A DNA stretch of 64,000 nt from CAWATZ01 sp963784995 (GCA_963784995.1 CAWATZ010000002.1:930001-994000); one strand, 5' to 3'; shown: positions 29,888-40,125, numbered from the stretch's first letter. Translations and numbers: made by a program. The notes: a model not told the origin generated them from the letters alone.

Positions 29888-32800
29888 ATGTTGAGCAACC
29901 GTCACGTGAAGACCGACCGGCGGGGAATGATCTTGTTGGTGGTGCTGGCGATGCTGACGATGTTCACCGTCATCGGCATCACCTTCGTTTACCTGTCGGA
30001 CGCCATCGCCCTGGCGTCCAACAACGCGAAAATCGCGGAAAACATCCTGGTTCCGAACATTGACCCGGAGGCCGCCCTCTCCTACGTCATGGGCCAGCTG
30101 ATCTACGACGTCAATGACGACAACTCAGGCATCTACTCCTCGCTGCGCGGCCACAGCCTGGCCCGCAACATGTACGGCTGGAACCACAACCCCGCGAGTC
30201 CCACGTCTTACTCCCCCAATGACGCTGCGTACAACGGTGTTGGCCGATTGAGATATACCAACACCGCCGTGCCGGGTTCGTTTCGAACGGGCACCGACGA
30301 CATGATGATCAACTATTATTATTATCAGGCGGATGGATTTCGTCGCGATCCGGAACGTCTCAAAGCCGCAACTGACGCTGCCACGGCACGGGGTTCCTAT
30401 TATGTCTGTGGCGCGGTCCCTTGCACCTACCCGGACAATAACAACGTACTCCTGGCCGTTATCAATCCCAGCAATGGTCAGGTTGTCTGTCCCTCGTTCC
30501 ACCGGCCTTGGCTTTTCGGCGCGGTGAATGGCAGCAATCCGAACTGGACCAATCAAGCCGGCACATACCTCACTCTTCGACCAACGCAATACAAACATCC
30601 CAACTTCCCACTGCCAACCGACGCAGGCAGTGCAGGCGGCCCAGGCGGTGACGTCAAGAACCTCGACGGCGCTCTGGGTGGCAACGACAGTATCTGGATT
30701 GACATTGGCGCTCCGGTCATCACCGCTCCCAACGGGCAGCAATACAAGATGCTGGTAGCGCCGCTGATCCTGGATCTGGACGGCCGGATCAACGTCAACG
30801 TTCATGGCAACATTCGCAATACCACCACAACCCCTCATTCACACGCCGGCAACCAGAATTGGGGACCCTCGGAAGTCAATCTGAGTAAACTGGCCTTCCA
30901 GACCAACGAGTGGCAAAACATCTTCCTGGGCAATCCGAATACAACCATCAACGGCGGCGTCAACACCAGCGCTCGGGTCCTTGGCCGGTATGGCTACGCG
31001 GGCCAGCCCTACGCGACGAGTTTCCCCGCCTTCTCACCCCATCCACGTGCCTGGGCGCCCGTGGATTACAATGGGGTTGTCGATCCGGGCCATGCGGGCG
31101 CCGGCGGTGCGACCCAGGTGTATGCCGCCCCAAGCGGTGCGTCGGCGTTTCCCAGCTTCCAGCCCACGACGCCAGGTCAAGGTCAAGGATACGGCCAGGG
31201 AGCTTCCCCGCTTGAAATTTACACCGCCGCGAATGGCACGATCATTAACCATCCGCTGGCCTACAACCCCCTGGCCCCGTTTTCGGGAAGAAATCGGCTG
31301 CTCCCCCTGTCCGACATGGCCGCACTCATGCGACATGGCAGCACCAATGCGGAGTTCCTTTCCTCGGACCTGATGCGTCTGTGTCCGACGAGTTTCACCA
31401 ATTCACCCCAGCTGCGGAACCTGCTCACCACCCTGAGCTGTGACCTTGATCGGGGTGGGTTCATTCCCTACGTCTGGGACTATACGGCCAGTCCGTTCGT
31501 GCTCAATACGACCACGTATCCACCGTCGATCATCCAGGCCCCGATTACCAATCCTGCTTTCACGACGAATACCCTGGCAGCATTGCAGCAGGCATACGCG
31601 AATCTTCCTGGTTCGACCGAGTTCCAGCAGGGGACGTGGCGATCTTTACTATCTGCTCTGGGGAAGATCAACCTCAATCGCACGCTCCAGGATTATCCGG
31701 TGGCCACAACGACAACACCCTGGACCGGAGCAAACCTGACGACTGCACAGAATGCAATCCTGGATCGGCAAAAACTGGCCACTGACATTTTCACCGCTCT
31801 CCAGCAAGCAACCGGCGCTCTCGCTCCTGCCGCAGTCGATGCCTTGCCCGCAACGGTTACGACCAAGCAGCAACAGAAGGACGCCCTCCGCTACCTGGCC
31901 CAGGTAGCTGTGAACATCGTGGACTACATTGACGCGGACGACTACAGCACCGCTTTCAACTGGGACCCGAACACCACCATCAGTGTAACGGGCCACGTGA
32001 TGAGGAACAGCAACACGATCACGTTCACCGGGGCAAACAATACCAGCAGCTTGTTTGTCGGGATGACAGTCACTGGAGCGTCGATTCCAGCCAATACAAC
32101 GATTGTCGCGGTCAACTCGGCCACTTCGATCACGATCTCGCAGAATGCGACAGCCACTCGTGCAAACGATGCACTGGCGTTCACGGACCTGTCGGCCTGG
32201 GTCTATGGCCTCGAGACGCCGCGGCTGGTGATCAACGAGGTCTACGCTCAATTCGATACCTATGCTGCCGCACCGAGTTTCCGGATTACAGGGGCCAGCA
32301 ACACCTCTCCCATTGTCATTACCACGACCGCGAGCACAACCGGCCTTGTCTCAGGACAAATGGTCGAGATCAAGGGCGTCCTGGGGAACACTGGCGCCAA
32401 CGGCTTCTGGAGCATCAGTAACGTCACAGCGACCGGGTTCTCTCTCACCGGATCCAGTGGCACTGGCAATTACACCGCAAATAGTGGTACGTGGACTGGC
32501 TCCTTCAACGCCAACTTCTGGGTCGAGTTGTACAACCCATTCCCCACCACCGCCAGTTACGGCACTGCACCCAATAACATCACCGACAACCCCACCTACT
32601 CGACGGATACCACGGCTTACGTCAATTCTTCGATTTACCAACTGTTGATCATCAACAACCAGAACGCTCCCGTGAACGTGGCAACCCAACTCCAGAACCA
32701 ACACAATGTGTTGGGCACTTTGCCGAGTCTTGTATTGACAGGACACACGACCAGGAACGGCAACACGATCACCGGCCTGGCATCGACAAATAACCTCTAC

Positions 32801-34552
32801 GTCGGGATGACAGTCACAGGTACTGGAATTCCAAACGTACCACCAACGACGATTACCGGGTTCAGTTCGCCAACGTCGATCACGATTTCGCAGGACGCAA
32901 CGGCGAACTCGCCGGCAGCAACAGGAGTTTCGCTGACGATGTTTCTCCCTTCCGCGATCTCACCTTTAGGAACGGTTCCCATCAATCCTTCCTCTTACTA
33001 CGTCCTGGGGCCGACAGCACCAGGTTACGCGGTTGTGGAGAGACCGGCCACCGTCGTCGCGAGAACAAACGATACAATTGCCCAGCTGAGTATCCCCGCG
33101 TCCAATCCCACTGCTTCCACCTCCCATCCTACCATTGTCAATCCCACCACAACCTATACCCTCTTGCTTCAGCGTCTTCTCAATCCCTGCCTGCCGCTGA
33201 ACACAACCATAACCAGTCCTCTCTACAATCCCTACGTCACAGTAGATTACGTCGATGGCATCAAGACGACCGACGCCACAGCAGTTGCGGCCGCGGCCAC
33301 TGGTTTCAGAACGTTTGCCTCGCAGGGCAGGAAACAACCGTGGACAGGCAACATCCTTGCTCCGCAAACAAGCGGGACTGGCCCCCTGCACACCTTCGGA
33401 AAGATCAACGACAATGCGCCAGCATCTTATGATTGGCTGGTTCACCTCGACCGGTCGCTGATCAGCAAGGCGGAGTTGCTCGGCGTCCCCTACTGCAAGC
33501 CCCACGAGTTGACGCAGTTGTTTGAGCGCCCCGCCGGCACTCCGCAACAGCACCTCACCCCCTGGCTCGGTACTCCGGGCGTGGTTCCTCCGAATGGACT
33601 GACCCGCTTATCACGCTTTTTTGAACTGGTGGACGTGGCACCGCGGATGAATGGTTTGGTTGCGGGAGGACGAATCCCTGGCCGGATCAACCTCAACACC
33701 GCGCCGGACCAAACAATCCTCCAGGCCATTGCCGACCCCCAACCGGGGAACTGGTACACCTCCAACGCACCACAACTGACCACGACCTATTTGCCCGGTC
33801 TGGTCATTGGAAACCAGACTCCGACTGCCGCATCCGTCCCCTACTGGCCTTTTGGCGTCGGTCCCGCGACGGGTGGTGATGCGATCAGTTCGGTCGGCAG
33901 GGGAATCACCAGCACACAAAACAGTCAGCTGATGAACACAACCACTCTGTTCACCGGCGGCACCACTCCAACGAACCCCTACCAGCTGTATGAAATCCAC
34001 AACAAGCTGCTCAACAACACGACCACGCGGAGCAACGTTTTCGCTGTCTGGTTAACGGTCGGCTTCTTCCAGGTAACCAACACGCCAAGTAACGGCTTCC
34101 TCGGCACCGGCAACAACTTCAATACACCGCCGCAGCTGGGGGCCGAGATCGGTGCCTCGCAGGGACGCGTCATTCGCCATCGCATGTTCGCCATCGTTGA
34201 CCGAACGCAGCTGACTGCCACCGGTACGGCGACCTTCACAAGCGCCAACGCGGTCACCATCCCGGCCAACGGCCCCAATTACGTGACTGCCAACGCCTTC
34301 ACCGGCACCCCGCAAGTCACAAACCCCAATACGGGAAGAACGATCACGCTCGCTCAGGGCATGACCGTGGTCTTCGAGCCAAACACGGCCAATGAGGAAA
34401 CCGTGGTTCTCTCCGCGGGCCTTTCCGCCACCTTCTTCAAGAGCCACGCTAAGGGGGTCTCTGTCATCAGCCGCGGCAATCCCGGCCCGTGGATCAAGTA
34501 CGACGTCCGGCAGGATCCGAACGTCGTGCCCTACTACGCCATCATCGAGTGA
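29888..34552 (+). CDS. Giant GspK/PilX-like minor pseudopilin with inserted beta modules
   Basis: 1,554 residues, about five times a normal GspK. It begins MLSNRHVKTDRRGMILLVVLAMLTMFTVIG: a prepilin-like leader cut after RRG, with no Glu at +5, a hallmark of GspK. The family motif RINLNTAPDQTILQAIADP lies at ~1266, in the GspK SAM-like region. Inserted before it are two ~60-residue copies of an 'NTIT...L(F/Y)VGMTVTG' module (31987-32165 and 32737-32925) flanking a different ~75-residue unit (32275-32505, TSPIVITTTASTTGLVSGQ) like modules of phage tail and surface proteins. The start at 29888 is favoured over 29777 because it gives the short leader. Last gene of the operon, consistent with a tip-complex subunit. 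Confidence 0.75.
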   Translation: MLSNRHVKTDRRGMILLVVLAMLTMFTVIGITFVYLSDAIALASNNAKIAENILVPNIDPEAALSYVMGQLIYDVNDDNSGIYSSLRGHSLARNMYGWNHNPASPTSYSPNDAAYNGVGRLRYTNTAVPGSFRTGTDDMMINYYYYQADGFRRDPERLKAATDAATARGSYYVCGAVPCTYPDNNNVLLAVINPSNGQVVCPSFHRPWLFGAVNGSNPNWTNQAGTYLTLRPTQYKHPNFPLPTDAGSAGGPGGDVKNLDGALGGNDSIWIDIGAPVITAPNGQQYKMLVAPLILDLDGRINVNVHGNIRNTTTTPHSHAGNQNWGPSEVNLSKLAFQTNEWQNIFLGNPNTTINGGVNTSARVLGRYGYAGQPYATSFPAFSPHPRAWAPVDYNGVVDPGHAGAGGATQVYAAPSGASAFPSFQPTTPGQGQGYGQGASPLEIYTAANGTIINHPLAYNPLAPFSGRNRLLPLSDMAALMRHGSTNAEFLSSDLMRLCPTSFTNSPQLRNLLTTLSCDLDRGGFIPYVWDYTASPFVLNTTTYPPSIIQAPITNPAFTTNTLAALQQAYANLPGSTEFQQGTWRSLLSALGKINLNRTLQDYPVATTTTPWTGANLTTAQNAILDRQKLATDIFTALQQATGALAPAAVDALPATVTTKQQQKDALRYLAQVAVNIVDYIDADDYSTAFNWDPNTTISVTGHVMRNSNTITFTGANNTSSLFVGMTVTGASIPANTTIVAVNSATSITISQNATATRANDALAFTDLSAWVYGLETPRLVINEVYAQFDTYAAAPSFRITGASNTSPIVITTTASTTGLVSGQMVEIKGVLGNTGANGFWSISNVTATGFSLTGSSGTGNYTANSGTWTGSFNANFWVELYNPFPTTASYGTAPNNITDNPTYSTDTTAYVNSSIYQLLIINNQNAPVNVATQLQNQHNVLGTLPSLVLTGHTTRNGNTITGLASTNNLYVGMTVTGTGIPNVPPTTITGFSSPTSITISQDATANSPAATGVSLTMFLPSAISPLGTVPINPSSYYVLGPTAPGYAVVERPATVVARTNDTIAQLSIPASNPTASTSHPTIVNPTTTYTLLLQRLLNPCLPLNTTITSPLYNPYVTVDYVDGIKTTDATAVAAAATGFRTFASQGRKQPWTGNILAPQTSGTGPLHTFGKINDNAPASYDWLVHLDRSLISKAELLGVPYCKPHELTQLFERPAGTPQQHLTPWLGTPGVVPPNGLTRLSRFFELVDVAPRMNGLVAGGRIPGRINLNTAPDQTILQAIADPQPGNWYTSNAPQLTTTYLPGLVIGNQTPTAASVPYWPFGVGPATGGDAISSVGRGITSTQNSQLMNTTTLFTGGTTPTNPYQLYEIHNKLLNNTTTRSNVFAVWLTVGFFQVTNTPSNGFLGTGNNFNTPPQLGAEIGASQGRVIRHRMFAIVDRTQLTATGTATFTSANAVTIPANGPNYVTANAFTGTPQVTNPNTGRTITLAQGMTVVFEPNTANEETVVLSAGLSATFFKSHAKGVSVISRGNPGPWIKYDVRQDPNVVPYYAIIE

Positions 34553-34572
34553 CCCGATCGCTCGCACCCCCT

Positions 34573-36130
34573 GGGCTTTCAAGGTGCCTTCTGCGGCTGT
34601 CCCGGCCTCTTCTGTTGTTGTCTTTGCTGCAACACTTTTGCGGTTGAGACGTGAGGATGTTCGGGATCATAGGTACGTTTGGGAGGCGGTTTCTTAGGTC
34701 CGCGTGGATGCTTGGTGTAGCGAGCCAGATCAACGTGTGCCGCCAACTGACGCAACAGTACCGCAAGTTCGGCGGCGCTACAGTTACGGAAAGAAGTCCA
34801 TTGCTCCTCAACAATGGCAATCATCATACCGTGATAATCACGACTCACAGAAGTGACGACATAATATAACGACAGGGTTTGCTCAATGAGTTGTCCGCCA
34901 TGCACCACACGCAAAGCAGCCTTGACCAACGACAATACGTTATAGGCCAACAACGCCATACAAAAGCCGAACAAGGCAGCCTTGGGATAGTTCAGCCCGG
35001 GGTTCTCGCACGTCAAGGCCTCAGTCAACACAAGGAACAACGTCTCAATCAGCCAACGCTTGCGGTACAGTTCGGCCAACCGCAAGGCATCGATCTTGTC
35101 GTCCCACAGGTTGCTCAGCAGCGCGATCTCTGTCTCGCCGTCCCTTGTCGGTTGGTCCAAATGCACCACGATACGACGCAGGAACAGGATGTTGCCACTG
35201 CCATCCTCCAACCGCACCGTCTGCTCAAAGACCGCGCCAGTCTCCGTGCGTCCGACGTAATGCAATTTCCCGATAGCATGCCAGGACAAGCCCTTGTGTT
35301 CACGCACCAGGAAGTAGGCCTGTTTGTTGTCGATTCCAAAGAGGAAACCGCTGGTGCAGAAATTGCGATCCTCAATCCAGGCCTCGCCAGCCTGCACGGT
35401 TTGCAGGACAGCAGGCAGCAAAGAGCGTTCCTGTGCATGACCGTCCTCACAGGGGAAGACATCGACAGCCAACATCAGAGCGGGGTCCAGGACCACCAAG
35501 GACTTGCCCGGCAGCAGTGCGGCGCTAGTGTGACGTGACTCCTGGAGGCGGTGGTCCGTGCCAGCCAAGGCGTTGCCATCGAGGATTTTGACCGTGTAGC
35601 CAGGCAGCAAGGCCGGCAAGGCTCCGCCCAGAGCATGGATGACACGGCCCAGTTGGCTAGCCGTAGAGCGGACCAACTCAGCCGCGACGTTGGGTTCGAC
35701 GCCTTGAAGTTTGTTGTAGAGCGAGGTGACCGAAACTGGAAACCAATCCTGATGGTCTTGATAAACGGCGTGAGGGGTCTTGTAGACGCCACAGGCTACC
35801 AAGGTCATGGTGTCCACCACAGTCGAGAATAACAATTCGCGAGTATATTGCTGTTCGGCAGTGCGTTCAAACAACTCATTGATCGGGTCAGGGTGAAAAA
35901 TGTTCTCCAGGATTCCTTGCAGCATCACGCTCAGAGGGCTCCCTTTGACAAACCGAGTGAACACCTGGTCGAACAACATGGCAACCTCCTGTGACAACCG
36001 GCCTGGGCACTCCTGTTCAGCATACGACCGGGCCCACAGACGCCAAGGGAAGGCTCCCGGGGGCTGCCCGCTAACCAGTTCTTGCCATAAGTCATTTGAT
36101 GGCTAGGATCTTCAGTCACCTTGAAAGCCC
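34573..36130. mobile_element. IS4-like insertion sequence, complete
   Basis: About 1,558 bp bounded by terminal inverted repeats GGGCTTTCAAGGTG (34573-34586 and its complement ending at 36130), with looser similarity beyond. It contains one intact transposase. The flanks (CGCACCCCCT on the left, TGGTGGCTGA on the right) show no target-site duplication. The left end lies 20 bp past the end of the pilus operon and the right end cuts an FAD-oxidoreductase remnant. Confidence 0.8.
34579..35997 (-). CDS. IS4-family DDE transposase
   Basis: 472 residues, full length and in one frame. DDE catalytic residues sit in YTVKILDGNALAGTDHR (first Asp), AWIEDRNFCTSGFLFGI (second Asp, DRNF pattern) and LAELYRKRWLIETLFLVL (the Y-x2-R-x3-E signature of the IS4 family). 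The C-terminus is basic and Gln/Lys-rich (RQQQKRPGQPQKAP). The start could be 35997 or the in-frame ATG at 35979. The lower GC and different codon use compared with neighbours suggest relatively recent arrival. It fills nearly the whole element between the inverted repeats. Confidence 0.9.
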   Translation of the reverse strand: MSQEVAMLFDQVFTRFVKGSPLSVMLQGILENIFHPDPINELFERTAEQQYTRELLFSTVVDTMTLVACGVYKTPHAVYQDHQDWFPVSVTSLYNKLQGVEPNVAAELVRSTASQLGRVIHALGGALPALLPGYTVKILDGNALAGTDHRLQESRHTSAALLPGKSLVVLDPALMLAVDVFPCEDGHAQERSLLPAVLQTVQAGEAWIEDRNFCTSGFLFGIDNKQAYFLVREHKGLSWHAIGKLHYVGRTETGAVFEQTVRLEDGSGNILFLRRIVVHLDQPTRDGETEIALLSNLWDDKIDALRLAELYRKRWLIETLFLVLTEALTCENPGLNYPKAALFGFCMALLAYNVLSLVKAALRVVHGGQLIEQTLSLYYVVTSVSRDYHGMMIAIVEEQWTSFRNCSAAELAVLLRQLAAHVDLARYTKHPRGPKKPPPKRTYDPEHPHVSTAKVLQQRQQQKRPGQPQKAP

Positions 36131-37448
36131 TGGTGGCTGAACCTCCGCGTTCTGCTCGAACGGCACCCCGGCCCAGGCGGCGACGTCCGCGTCACCGGTG
36201 CAGTCGATCACGATGCCCGGCTCGATGCTCACGAGGCCATCCTTGTTCGCCACCGTCACAGCCTTGATGCGTCCGCCGGCAGTGATCGCCTCACAGGCGA
36301 ACGAGTTGAACAGCACCGTCAGGTTCGCGCGGTGTTGCCGGAGCAGTTGATCGAGGATGACCTTGAACTGGAATGTATTTGGGATGGTCGGGTTGTGTTT
36401 GGCCAGGTGCGTGGCGTCGGGTTTGCAGACACCCGTCTTTACCAGCAGTTCCAGTGCGATGCCGCGGACGACGATGCGTTTCTCCTTGATGTCGGCGATG
36501 CCATCGAAGTAGGGGAGGCCGACGCTGGTGATGATACCGCCAGCAAACGGTGCCTTCTCGACCAGCAGAACCTTCGCGCCGCCGCGGGCCGGGATGGTGT
36601 AGACGTCGCCGCCGGTTACCCCCCTCGTCACTCATCAGACCGCCGATGAAGGCGATGGTCTGGCCATCAGGCGACCAGCGCGGCACGGCGATTTGCATCC
36701 TGGGCTCAAGGAGCGTTTGTCGGTGGCCCGTGTCGGCTGTGAGCGTCATCAATTTGGCAACGTACCAGTTGTTGGCGCCGTCGCCGGGGGCGGCGGTGGC
36801 TACCAGCAACTTGCCGTCGGGAGACCAGTCGTATTCGTAAACGTAATGGTCGGCAGGCGACAGGTGCCGGATCTTGCCCGTAGCCAGGTTGACCACGCTG
36901 AGGCGCTGTTCAGACACTTTTTCACCGATCACGCCAACCGCAGGTCTGCCCGGCTCGGTTGGACCGTTGGCCTGCAGGGCGTTCTCGGTGAACAGGAAAG
37001 CGACCTCTTCGCCGCCAGGTGCAAAGGCCGGCCTGGCCAGCTGACCGGCGACCTTGGTCACCTTCTTGACCGTGCCTGATTCGATGTCTCCGACGAAGAG
37101 CTGCTGTTGATCTGGCGTACCGGAGTCGGATAGAAATGCCAGACGCCGACTATCGGGGGACCAGGCGAGGTCGTGCCCATCAATGGGGCCCTTGCCGTCG
37201 GCGGTTTGCAGCCGTCGTTGGGCTTCCCTGCCAGCGCGGAGGTCGGCCAGGAACAGAGCCGGCAGGAACGGCTTGTTGGGGTCCTTGGCGGGCACGTTCT
37301 CGACCCAGGCCAGCCACTGCCCGTTGGTGCAGCGCGCTACCTCCTTGAAGGTGCGAACCTCGAAAAGCGCATCGATGTGCGAATCCAGGGCCACTACCTC
37401 AGAGAGGAACCAGGGAATGCCATTTAGCGACCTCATTACGGACGGCAA
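36116..37448 (-). pseudogene. Chimeric remnant: S9-peptidase beta-propeller joined to FAD-oxidoreductase fragment
   Basis: Residues encoded from 37448 to ~36590 are WD40-like propeller blades of an S9 acylaminoacyl/dipeptidyl-peptidase type protein (DLAWSPDSRRLAFLSDSG, YEYDWSPDGKLLVATAAPG, AVPRWSPDGQTIAFIGGLMSDEG), without its catalytic hydrolase domain. After VTGGDVYTIPARGG the sequence becomes an FAD-dependent oxidoreductase lacking its first beta strand (AKVLLVEKAPFAGGIITSVG, IVIDCTGDADVAAWAGVPFE). It stops where the IS begins. A C6 run at 36619-36624 adds one base and breaks the frame at MSDEG. So two genes are fused by deletion, frameshifted, and truncated by the IS. Not functional as either enzyme. 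Confidence 0.75.
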
Positions 37449-37755
37449 GCCTTCCCGGATAGCCTATCACACCCTGGCCACGCCGGGGCATCCATGGCGG
37501 GCTGCACGCAGTCGCTGGTCGCCGCGATCTTGCGAAAGGTGGTTCGTGGGACGAGGTGCTTCTTGCCACGTCGAAAGCCGCTCCTTCCGATTGGCCGCCG
37601 GCTCCGGCGCGTACCACTTGTCGTAAGTGGTTGGCCGGCCTTCTTTTCGAGTTTCGTGAAGGTCTGTCCCTAAAACTCAGCCAGGCTTGACCTTGACTTT
37701 CAGGTCGGCCCGGAGTCTGGTTAGGGATACTCTTCCCTAATCATGGAGAATTGAT
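37449..37755. other. Intergenic, no gene recognised
   Basis: About 307 bp between the chimeric remnant and the plus-strand secreted-protein gene. No coherent coding frame, tRNA or clear palindrome is seen. The last ~60 bp presumably hold the promoter of the downstream gene, with GGAGAATTG just before its ATG. Confidence 0.4.
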
Positions 37756-38757
37756 ATGTCCGCGCGATTGCCACTCGTCGCCCTGTTGGTCACGCTGTGG
37801 GGGCCGGCCGCGAAATCGCCTGCCGAGGAGCCGACCGCCCGTGTCGTCACGTCACACGGCTACACGCAGACCATCGAACTCAAACTCGGGAAGACGCGGG
37901 CCGTCCTCTGCCCGCAGGCTGGTGGGCGAGTACTGGAATTCTCGGTTGACGGCGCCGACGCGATGTACTTCGATGAGGCCGAGAAAAACTGGAAGCCGGG
38001 GAAGCCGGGACCGATCACGGCCGGTCGGTTCGATTACGGGCCGGAACTGATCGTGGTCTCGCACCCGAAGGCCTGGTCCGGCGAGTGGACCGCCGAGATC
38101 ACGAAGACGAAAGCCGTGAAGCTGACGAGTCCCCGCGAAGACGCCGGGATTCAACTGGTGCGGGAGTTCCGCCTGGTCGCCCACGACAAGTTCGTGGGCT
38201 TGTCGTGCCAGCAAACGATGCTCAACATCTCGAAGACAACGCGGGAGGTGTGCCACTGGGGCCGGTCGTTCTCGCCGGGGGGCGGCATCTGCGTGATCCC
38301 GCTTGGCGACCGGCCGAGCCGATACCCGAGCAAGTACGCGATGTACGAGGACAGCGCCGTCATCAACGTCAAGGCGACCGACGACCGCATCCGCGAGCGG
38401 GACGAGTTCCTCGAAATCCTGGCCCCGCCGCGGAAACCGAAACTGGGATTCGACACCTACGCCGGGTGGCTCGGGTACGTCCTGCCGAACGACACACTGT
38501 TCGTCAAGCGGTTCCCAACCTACCCCGACCGCGTGTACAACGAGGCGGCCGGCCTCACGCTCTCGGTGTGGTATCCTCCCGGCCCACGGATCGAACTCGA
38601 ACCGATCGGCCCGCGGGAGCGGCTGAAGCCCGGCGAGTCGGCGTCGTTCACCGAGGAGTGGTGGCTGCTGTCGCACCCGTTCCCGAAGAAGGGGCAACAG
38701 CTCGACTTGAAGGCGCTCGCTGAGCAAGTCGAAAAGCAGACGACCAAGACGAAGTAG
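37756..38757 (+). CDS. Secreted protein of unknown function, DUF4380-like
   Basis: 333 residues with a signal peptide (MSARLPLVALLVTLWGPAA, cleavage near KSPA). The mature protein is beta-rich: QTIELKLGKTRAVLCPQAGGRVLEFSVDG near the N-terminus, VREFRLVAHDKFVGLSCQQTMLN in the middle, and SASFTEEWWLLSHPFPKKGQQ near the end. This pattern resembles carbohydrate mutarotase-like or DUF4380 proteins with a galactose-mutarotase type sandwich; the family call is tentative. GGAGAAT lies 5 bp before the ATG. The upstream neighbour is a remnant and the downstream neighbour is convergent, so it is probably monocistronic. Confidence 0.65.
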   Translation: MSARLPLVALLVTLWGPAAKSPAEEPTARVVTSHGYTQTIELKLGKTRAVLCPQAGGRVLEFSVDGADAMYFDEAEKNWKPGKPGPITAGRFDYGPELIVVSHPKAWSGEWTAEITKTKAVKLTSPREDAGIQLVREFRLVAHDKFVGLSCQQTMLNISKTTREVCHWGRSFSPGGGICVIPLGDRPSRYPSKYAMYEDSAVINVKATDDRIRERDEFLEILAPPRKPKLGFDTYAGWLGYVLPNDTLFVKRFPTYPDRVYNEAAGLTLSVWYPPGPRIELEPIGPRERLKPGESASFTEEWWLLSHPFPKKGQQLDLKALAEQVEKQTTKTK

Positions 38758-39000
38758 CCCTGGGCCGTCGGAGCGAGGGGGTGGCTGTCGCACGAGGCGG
38801 TGCTGCTGGACTCACCCCTTCCTCATCTCGAACGCCTCTCGGTGATCGAGCGTCGGGCCACCCTGGTTGAACGCATTATCGACCGGGCGCTGTCGAGCGT
38901 GTCATCCGGCCAGGTCGCCGGCAGCGTTTGCCGCTGCCATCCGAACCTCCGCTCGACAGACTGGACCGTTGTGCCACAGTCTCCCCTGGGCCAGAGAGGG

Positions 39001-40125
39001 TCAATGGCCGAGCGCGAGGATCGCGTAGGCCGTGGCGGCGTCGGACATGAACTTGCCGACGTGGCTTGATGGATTTCGCTTCTTATTGACCGAAACGCCT
39101 GGCCACTCGCCGGTGTCCGCTTGGTGGGTCCGCAGCCATGACAGGCCTTTTGCCACCTTCGGGTCGTCCTTTGCCACGCCGGCCGTCTGCAGGATATGAA
39201 GAATGACCCCGGTGGCGTACGCATCGCAAGACGTATCTTGCGGCGTTCCATCGCTGCGGACGAAGGCGCCCAAGGAAGGCAGACTCCAGCCGCCATCGTC
39301 CAGCTGCTTGGCCAGCAACTGGCTGAGGACTTGTTTCCGCTCTGCCAGCGTAAGCACTCCATCGAGCTTGCTCGCTGCCCAGAGGGCCCAGGCGCGGTTG
39401 AATAAGTTTTGCTCAGCGAACTTCCCTTTGAGGTAGCCTCGAAGCAGCTCGACCTTCCCGTCTAGCACCCTTTCGGCGCTCGCTTTGTAGTATCCCGGGG
39501 CGGAAGCAACGGCGACGGCGGCCAGCGCGGCCCCGAAGTACCGCGCCCCTTTCGATTCCCACGGCTCCAGTCGGAAGTCAAGCCAATCCCAGGCCCCCTT
39601 GTCGCCGCCGGCTTGGATCTGAACCTTCCAGAGGTTGTCGAACGCTCGTTTGGTGGCGTCGCTCGGGGTCATCCGCCCCTGGTAACTGTCATCAAAGCTG
39701 AGGATGACGGCATTCAGGATCGCCTCTGTCCCCCGTGACTCTTTCTTCTTCTGGTCGCTGAAGGCGTAAAGCAGGCCGAACGTCGGGGCATCCAGTTCCG
39801 CCCACGCCTCGACCCGCTTCCTGGTCTGGTCGATCAGCTTCTTCTCGTAATCCGTCGGAGTGTTGTTGCCCGCCAATTTGCGGAGGACCGGCCGAGCTAG
39901 AGCGTACGGGAACAACGTGTGGCAGCTGATACAAGACGTCTTCGTCGCCCCCTCCCCACGGTCGGCCGAGGAGAACTCGAACCAGGCCTTCGCGCGGTTG
40001 TCCAGGTACGTTGCCGCCTTCTCGATCTTCCACCCGGCCGGCTTACCGGCTTGAGCAGCCGGCTGAACCAGCAATGCGCCCAGGAATACCGCGAGGCAAA
40101 AGCGGAGGAACAGAAACCGGTTCAT
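39001..40125 (-). CDS. Secreted alpha/alpha-toroid-like protein with CxxCH motif
   Basis: 374 residues. A signal peptide (MNRFLFLRFCLAVFLGALL, cleavage near AQAGK) precedes GATKTSCISCHTLFPYALARP, where CISCH is a c-type heme-binding CxxCH motif. The rest is helical with repeats like those of squalene-cyclase/prenyltransferase toroids (AWALWAASKLDGVLTLAERK, LDDGGWSLPSLG, GLSWLRTHQADTGEWPG, SDAATAYAILALGH). Such proteins are frequent near planctomycete c-type cytochromes. The ATG at 40125 is chosen over 40176 because the signal peptide starts there. No distal heme ligand can be assigned. Whether heme is attached is unknown; the CxxCH might be structural. Confidence 0.7.
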   Translation of the reverse strand: MNRFLFLRFCLAVFLGALLVQPAAQAGKPAGWKIEKAATYLDNRAKAWFEFSSADRGEGATKTSCISCHTLFPYALARPVLRKLAGNNTPTDYEKKLIDQTRKRVEAWAELDAPTFGLLYAFSDQKKKESRGTEAILNAVILSFDDSYQGRMTPSDATKRAFDNLWKVQIQAGGDKGAWDWLDFRLEPWESKGARYFGAALAAVAVASAPGYYKASAERVLDGKVELLRGYLKGKFAEQNLFNRAWALWAASKLDGVLTLAERKQVLSQLLAKQLDDGGWSLPSLGAFVRSDGTPQDTSCDAYATGVILHILQTAGVAKDDPKVAKGLSWLRTHQADTGEWPGVSVNKKRNPSSHVGKFMSDAATAYAILALGH

